Source of the DNA: Burkholderiales bacterium
GTDB lineage: Bacteria; Pseudomonadota; Gammaproteobacteria; Burkholderiales; Burkholderiaceae_E
Direction: 5' to 3'
DNA length: 64,000 nucleotides
Assembly (NCBI GenBank): GCA_026399835.1
Contig: JAPLQE010000015.1
Location: 18,953 to 82,952 of the forward strand
Part shown: in pieces, positions 60,965 through 64,000 of the stretch
How positions within the stretch are numbered: the stretch's first letter is position 1
Layout: every line of letters begins with the position of its first letter
Notes under the pieces: model-generated
What the model saw: the letters and a program-made list of their open reading frames with translations, nothing else
The model's database searches: none
What the model was told of the DNA's origin: nothing
Translations under genes and position numbers: made by a program

Positions 60965-61690
60965 TCAGCCGCGGATCCGCGCGACGACCTGCTCGGTGAC
61001 CGCCAGCGCACGTTCGCGGCTCAGCACGATGTGCCGCTCGATCAGATCGCCCGCGCCTTGCGGGTCGCGGCGGGCGAGGCAGGCGAGCACGTCACGGTGT
61101 TCGCTGTAGGTGCGGTCGCGCCGCTCGGGTGCCTCCTGGTCGACGCGGCGGAAGAATCGGATCTGCGCGTTGACACGCTCCAGGGTCGCGAACAGCTGCT
61201 CGTTGCCGGACAGCCGTGCGATACCGCGGTGGAACGCCTCGTCCGCGGCGGTCAGGCGGTCGAGGCGACGGGCCGAGGCGTTCTCGGTGGCGGTGCTCCA
61301 GGCGGCGGCCAGCTTCGCGATCGCCTCGTCGCTGGCGCGCGTACACGCCAGGCGCACGGACGCCACTTCGATCGCCGCGCGCAGTTCGTACAGGTCGCGC
61401 ACCAGCTCCGGGGTGAGGTCGCGCGCCAGGAACCCGCGGTTGGGCACGAAGCGCACGAAGCCGTCGCGCGCCATCCGGTTGAGCGCTTCGCGCACCGGGG
61501 TGCGGCTGACGCCCAGCTCGTTCGCCAGCGCGACCTCGTTGATCCGCTCGCCGGGTGCGAAGCGCCAGTTCACCGCCCGTTGCGTGACCGCCCGATAGAC
61601 ACGATCGACGCTGTCCGCAGGCCGGGCGAAGGCGGCAGGCAGGGCCGGGGCGGCCGGCTGCGGCGGGTTCGTTCGGGGGGCACGCGGCAT
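60965..61690 (-). CDS. GntR-family regulator (FadR/FCD subfamily)
   Basis: A 241-residue regulator. A Pro/Ala-rich N-terminus of about 25 residues precedes the winged helix-turn-helix, RFAPGERINEVALANELGVSRTPVREALNRMARDGFVRFVPNRGFLARDLT (about residues 48-98). The all-helical FCD ligand domain follows: LYELRAAIEVASVRLACTRASDEAIAKL and DEAFHRGIARLSGNEQLFATLERVNAQI, with the Asp/His metal ligands of the group. Such proteins sense small carboxylates. It is divergent from ridA and lies upstream of the isomerase gene on its own strand, so it probably controls both sides. Confidence 0.94.
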   Translation of the reverse strand: MPRAPRTNPPQPAAPALPAAFARPADSVDRVYRAVTQRAVNWRFAPGERINEVALANELGVSRTPVREALNRMARDGFVRFVPNRGFLARDLTPELVRDLYELRAAIEVASVRLACTRASDEAIAKLAAAWSTATENASARRLDRLTAADEAFHRGIARLSGNEQLFATLERVNAQIRFFRRVDQEAPERRDRTYSEHRDVLACLARRDPQGAGDLIERHIVLSRERALAVTEQVVARIRG

Positions 61691-61768
61691 CGGCCGATTG
61701 TACCGAGCGGCCGCGGCGAATCGGCATCGAACGGCGGCGGGTCGCCTCCTGCCTGCGAGCAGGGCTTG

Positions 61769-61776
61769 TGTATACA
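61769..61776. promoter_or_regulatory. Possible GntR operator upstream of ridA
   Basis: TGTATACA, a perfect 8-base palindrome within TTGTGTATACAG in the 140-base divergent gap between gntR and ridA. FCD-type GntR repressors commonly bind TTGTATACAA-like sites. Confidence 0.45.
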
Positions 61777-61830
61777 GTTTGCAAGCGGGTAAGCTCGCCG
61801 CTCAGACGCCCTCCCCGGAGACAGGACACC

Positions 61831-62181
61831 ATGACGATCAAACGCATCGAAGCCGGTCCGCGCATGAGCCAGGCCGTGGTGATGAACGGCACGGTCTACC
61901 TGGCCGGCCAGGTGGCGCTGGAGTCGCCGGGAGCGAGCGTGACCGAGCAGACCCGCACGGTGCTGGCGCGCATCGACCGCTTCCTGGCCGAAGCGGGCAG
62001 CGACAAGACCAAACTCGCGCAGGCAACGATCTGGCTGTCCGACATGTCGACCTTCGCCGAGATGAACGCGGTCTGGGACGCCTGGGTCGCACCCGGCTGC
62101 ACCCCGGCGCGCGCAACGGTCGAAGCGAAGCTCGCCGCGCCGCAGTTCACGGTCGAGATCGCGGTGATCGCGGGGCTCTGA
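61831..62181 (+). CDS. RidA-family enamine/imine deaminase
   Basis: A 116-residue YjgF/RidA-fold protein that speeds hydrolysis of enamine/imine products made by amino-acid oxidation. MSQAVVMNGTVYLAGQVAL, TRTVLARIDRFLAEAGSDKTKL and the C-terminal PARATVEAKLAAPQFTVEIAVIA with its conserved Arg-Glu positions are family-typical. ATG 61831 is behind GGAGACAGGA; the longer frame upstream crosses the operator. Placed 69 bases before DadA, whose imino-acid product it would clear. Confidence 0.94.
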   Translation: MTIKRIEAGPRMSQAVVMNGTVYLAGQVALESPGASVTEQTRTVLARIDRFLAEAGSDKTKLAQATIWLSDMSTFAEMNAVWDAWVAPGCTPARATVEAKLAAPQFTVEIAVIAGL

Positions 62182-62250
62182 TCGCAGACGGCCCCTGCGC
62201 CATCGGCGGGCGAGCGCTCGCCTGCACGGAACAACGATCGAGGAGAGGAC

Positions 62251-63504
62251 ATGCGCATCGTCGTACTGGGGGCCGGTGTCGTCGGCGTGACGGCTGCCTA
62301 CGAACTGGCCAGTGATGGCCACGAGGTGGTGGTCGTCGACCGGCAGGACAAGGCGGCGATGGAAACCAGTTTCTCCAATGCGGGCATGGTCTCGCCCGGC
62401 CACGCCTACACCTGGGCGTCGCCGCGGGCGCCGCGCATCCTCTGGGATTCGCTGTTCCGCGACGACGTGGCGCTGCGACTGAAGCTGCGCCCCGACCTGC
62501 GCATGTGGATGTGGTGCTGGCGCTTCCTGAAGGAATGCAAGGCCGAGCGTGCGGCGATCAACACCGGCCACAAGGTGCGCCTGTGTCTGTACTCGCAGCA
62601 GCGTTTCGCCGAGATCGATCGCCGTCACGGCTTCGACTACGACCGCCGCACGCAGGGCGCCATCTACGTCTACCGCGACCAAGACCACTACGAGCGCGGC
62701 GTCGGTGCGATGAACGTACTGTCCGACAACGGCGTCACGCTGCGCGCGGTCAGTACCGACGAGGCAGTGGCGATCGAGCCGGCGCTGGCGCCCGACCGCG
62801 CGAACATCGCCGGGGCCATCCACTGCCCGACCGACGAGTCCGGCGACTGCCACCGGTTCACCAACGCAATGGCCACGCACTGCGCCGAGAAGCTCGGCGT
62901 CACGTTCCGCTGGTCGACGAACGTCACGCGGGTGCGGGCGGAGGGCGATCGGGTCGTCGGGGTCGACACCGACCGGGGCGCGCTGCAGGCCGACGCCTAC
63001 GTGCTGGCGCTCGGCTGCTACAGCCCCGCGATCGGCCGGCCGCTCGGCATCGACCTGCCGGTGTATCCGGTGAAGGGCTATGCGCTGACGGTGCCGATCG
63101 AGGACCACGACGGCGCGCCCAGCATGTGCGGTGTCGACGAAAAATTCCTGATCGCCTGGACCCGCCTCGGCCAGCGGCTGCGTGTCACCGCCACCGCCGA
63201 GTTCAACGGCTTCGACCGTTCGCTCGGCGAACGCGACCTGGCGCACATGACGAATACGATCCGTCGGCTGTTCCCGAACGGCGGCGCTTACGAGAAGGCG
63301 AGCCGCTGGGCAGGGCTGCGGCCGATGACCCCCAAGGGCACGCCGATCCTCGGCCGCTCGCCCAAGCGCAACCTGTTCCTCAGCACCGGGCACGGCCACA
63401 TCGGCTGGACGATGTCGATGGGCTCGGGGCGGATCCTCGCCGACATCATCGGCGGGAAGCAGCCCGACATCGACCTGACGGGCATGACGCTGGCCGACGC
63501 CTGA
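62251..63504 (+). CDS. FAD-dependent D-amino-acid dehydrogenase (DadA-like)
   Basis: A 417-residue membrane-linked flavoenzyme. The FAD motif is MRIVVLGAGVVGVTAAYELASDGHEVVVVDRQ. SFSNAGMVSPGHAYTWASPRAP is the DadA hallmark. Later segments PVYPVKGYALTVPI, RLRVTATAEFNGF and the C-terminal LRPMTPKGTPILGRSPKRNLFLSTGHGHIGWTMSMGSGRILADII match the family, and length is normal. It oxidises D-amino acids to 2-oxo acids, passing electrons to the respiratory chain. GAGGAGAGG precedes ATG 62251. Co-transcribed with ridA under the GntR regulator. Confidence 0.95.
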   Translation: MRIVVLGAGVVGVTAAYELASDGHEVVVVDRQDKAAMETSFSNAGMVSPGHAYTWASPRAPRILWDSLFRDDVALRLKLRPDLRMWMWCWRFLKECKAERAAINTGHKVRLCLYSQQRFAEIDRRHGFDYDRRTQGAIYVYRDQDHYERGVGAMNVLSDNGVTLRAVSTDEAVAIEPALAPDRANIAGAIHCPTDESGDCHRFTNAMATHCAEKLGVTFRWSTNVTRVRAEGDRVVGVDTDRGALQADAYVLALGCYSPAIGRPLGIDLPVYPVKGYALTVPIEDHDGAPSMCGVDEKFLIAWTRLGQRLRVTATAEFNGFDRSLGERDLAHMTNTIRRLFPNGGAYEKASRWAGLRPMTPKGTPILGRSPKRNLFLSTGHGHIGWTMSMGSGRILADIIGGKQPDIDLTGMTLADA

Positions 63505-63597
63505 CGCGTCGATTCACAGGCTGAGTCGGCGCTGGCGCTGGCGCGCGCCCGACGCAGGAACGCGGGCAGGGGCAGGCCTCGATGATGCGACGGTTGC

Positions 63598-64000
63598 TCA
63601 GCCCGGCGGGTACACGCAGCGAAAGCCGACGTAGACCGCGAAGAACCTCGCGGGCTTCCACTGCATGCCCGACGCCTGCGTCTGCGACGCGCCGTACCAC
63701 CACGAGCCGCCGGCAGTGAGCCGGTCCTCGCCGCGCGCGTCGGCGAGCCATTCCCACAGGTTGCCGGCCATCTCGTGCAGCCCGTTGACGCCGGCGACCG
63801 TGGCTCCGGCCGGCGCATGGCGCTCGAACCGGTCACCCGGACCGGAGAGGTTCGCGCCGTCGGGCGTGTCGCCGGTCGGATAGGGGTAGCTGTGGCCGTT
63901 GACGAAGGGCGCGGGCGGCCGCGGGCGGCGCTCGACGTAGGCGGCCTCGGCCCATTCGTCGCGACCCGGCAGGCGCCCGCCCGCCCAGGCGCAGAACTCG
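63598..64000 (-). CDS. Formylglycine-generating-enzyme-family protein (SUMF1/FGE-sulfatase domain), C-terminal part
   Basis: An open minus-strand frame enters from the right edge and stops at TGA 63600-63598, giving 133 residues. The FGE-domain signature is clear: FCAWAGGRLPGRDEWAEAAY, then VNGLHEMAGNLWEWLADA, TAGGSWWYGASQ and VGFRCVPAG. Such proteins oxidise a cysteine in sulfatases to formylglycine, or serve as generic domains in other enzymes. The WWYGAS and RFFAVYVGFRC end lacks a clear Cys pair, so catalytic activity is uncertain. The N-terminal part lies outside the window. Confidence 0.88.
   Translation of the reverse strand, partial: EFCAWAGGRLPGRDEWAEAAYVERRPRPPAPFVNGHSYPYPTGDTPDGANLSGPGDRFERHAPAGATVAGVNGLHEMAGNLWEWLADARGEDRLTAGGSWWYGASQTQASGMQWKPARFFAVYVGFRCVYPPG

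Overview
The window is very G+C-rich (about 70 % by eye), almost fully coding, and has no rRNA, tRNA, CRISPR array or intact mobile element that I can see. Several features point to a betaproteobacterium of the order Burkholderiales. They include TctC/Bug-type solute receptors next to class III CoA-transferases and enoyl-CoA hydratases, a HiPIP, and the run ftsY / two M16 peptidases / rsmD / coaD / ferredoxin. The genus cannot be read from the sequence.

Region by region. 1-8.2 kb (+): organic-acid catabolism, with two Bug receptors, two class III CoA-transferases, a thiol-dioxygenase-like cupin, two enoyl-CoA hydratases, a class II aldolase-like protein and an aldehyde dehydrogenase broken by two internal deletions. 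8.3-11.5 kb: a TetR regulator divergent from a class III aminotransferase and a histone-deacetylase-like amidohydrolase, a set that suggests polyamine breakdown. 11.5-21.6 kb (-): class III aminotransferase, four-domain rhodanese, a Dpp/Opp-type importer without ATPase genes, a secreted amidohydrolase and an outer-membrane barrel. 21.8-26.3 kb (+): amidase, TetR, acyl-CoA synthetase and a glycine-zipper lipoprotein. 26.4-32.2 kb (-): HiPIP, then an operon of DUF2817 hydrolase, ThDP enzyme, MFS carrier and acyl-CoA dehydrogenase that seems to begin with a 22-codon leader ORF. 32.4-40.2 kb: a triple-fasciclin lipoprotein, then a polyphosphate region (ppk2, CsgG-like lipoprotein, ppk1 and a ppx broken by an internal deletion).

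40.4-49.1 kb is a surface-polysaccharide locus. Glycosyltransferase, SDR and two hexapeptide acyltransferases on + converge on a - strand operon of glucose-1-phosphate cytidylyltransferase, CDP-glucose dehydratase, 3,5-epimerase, C-methyltransferase and a membrane acyltransferase. Together these could make and decorate a CDP-linked, C-methyl-branched 6-deoxyhexose. A decayed second C-methyltransferase tail lies directly before the acyltransferase. 49.2-55.0 kb is the conserved housekeeping run. 55.1-64 kb holds an acetyltransferase-like gene, a gentisate module, an MFS carrier, an IS91-type transposase scrap, an unrecognised gene, and a D-amino-acid/acid module (maleate isomerase-like, GntR, RidA, DadA). 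It ends in a formylglycine-generating-enzyme-like gene cut by the window edge.

The most notable points are the internal deletions in two conserved enzymes (real decay or assembly error), the predicted branched CDP-sugar pathway, the co-occurrence of thiol-dioxygenase and rhodanese genes, the leader ORF at 32.2 kb, and several operator-like palindromes.
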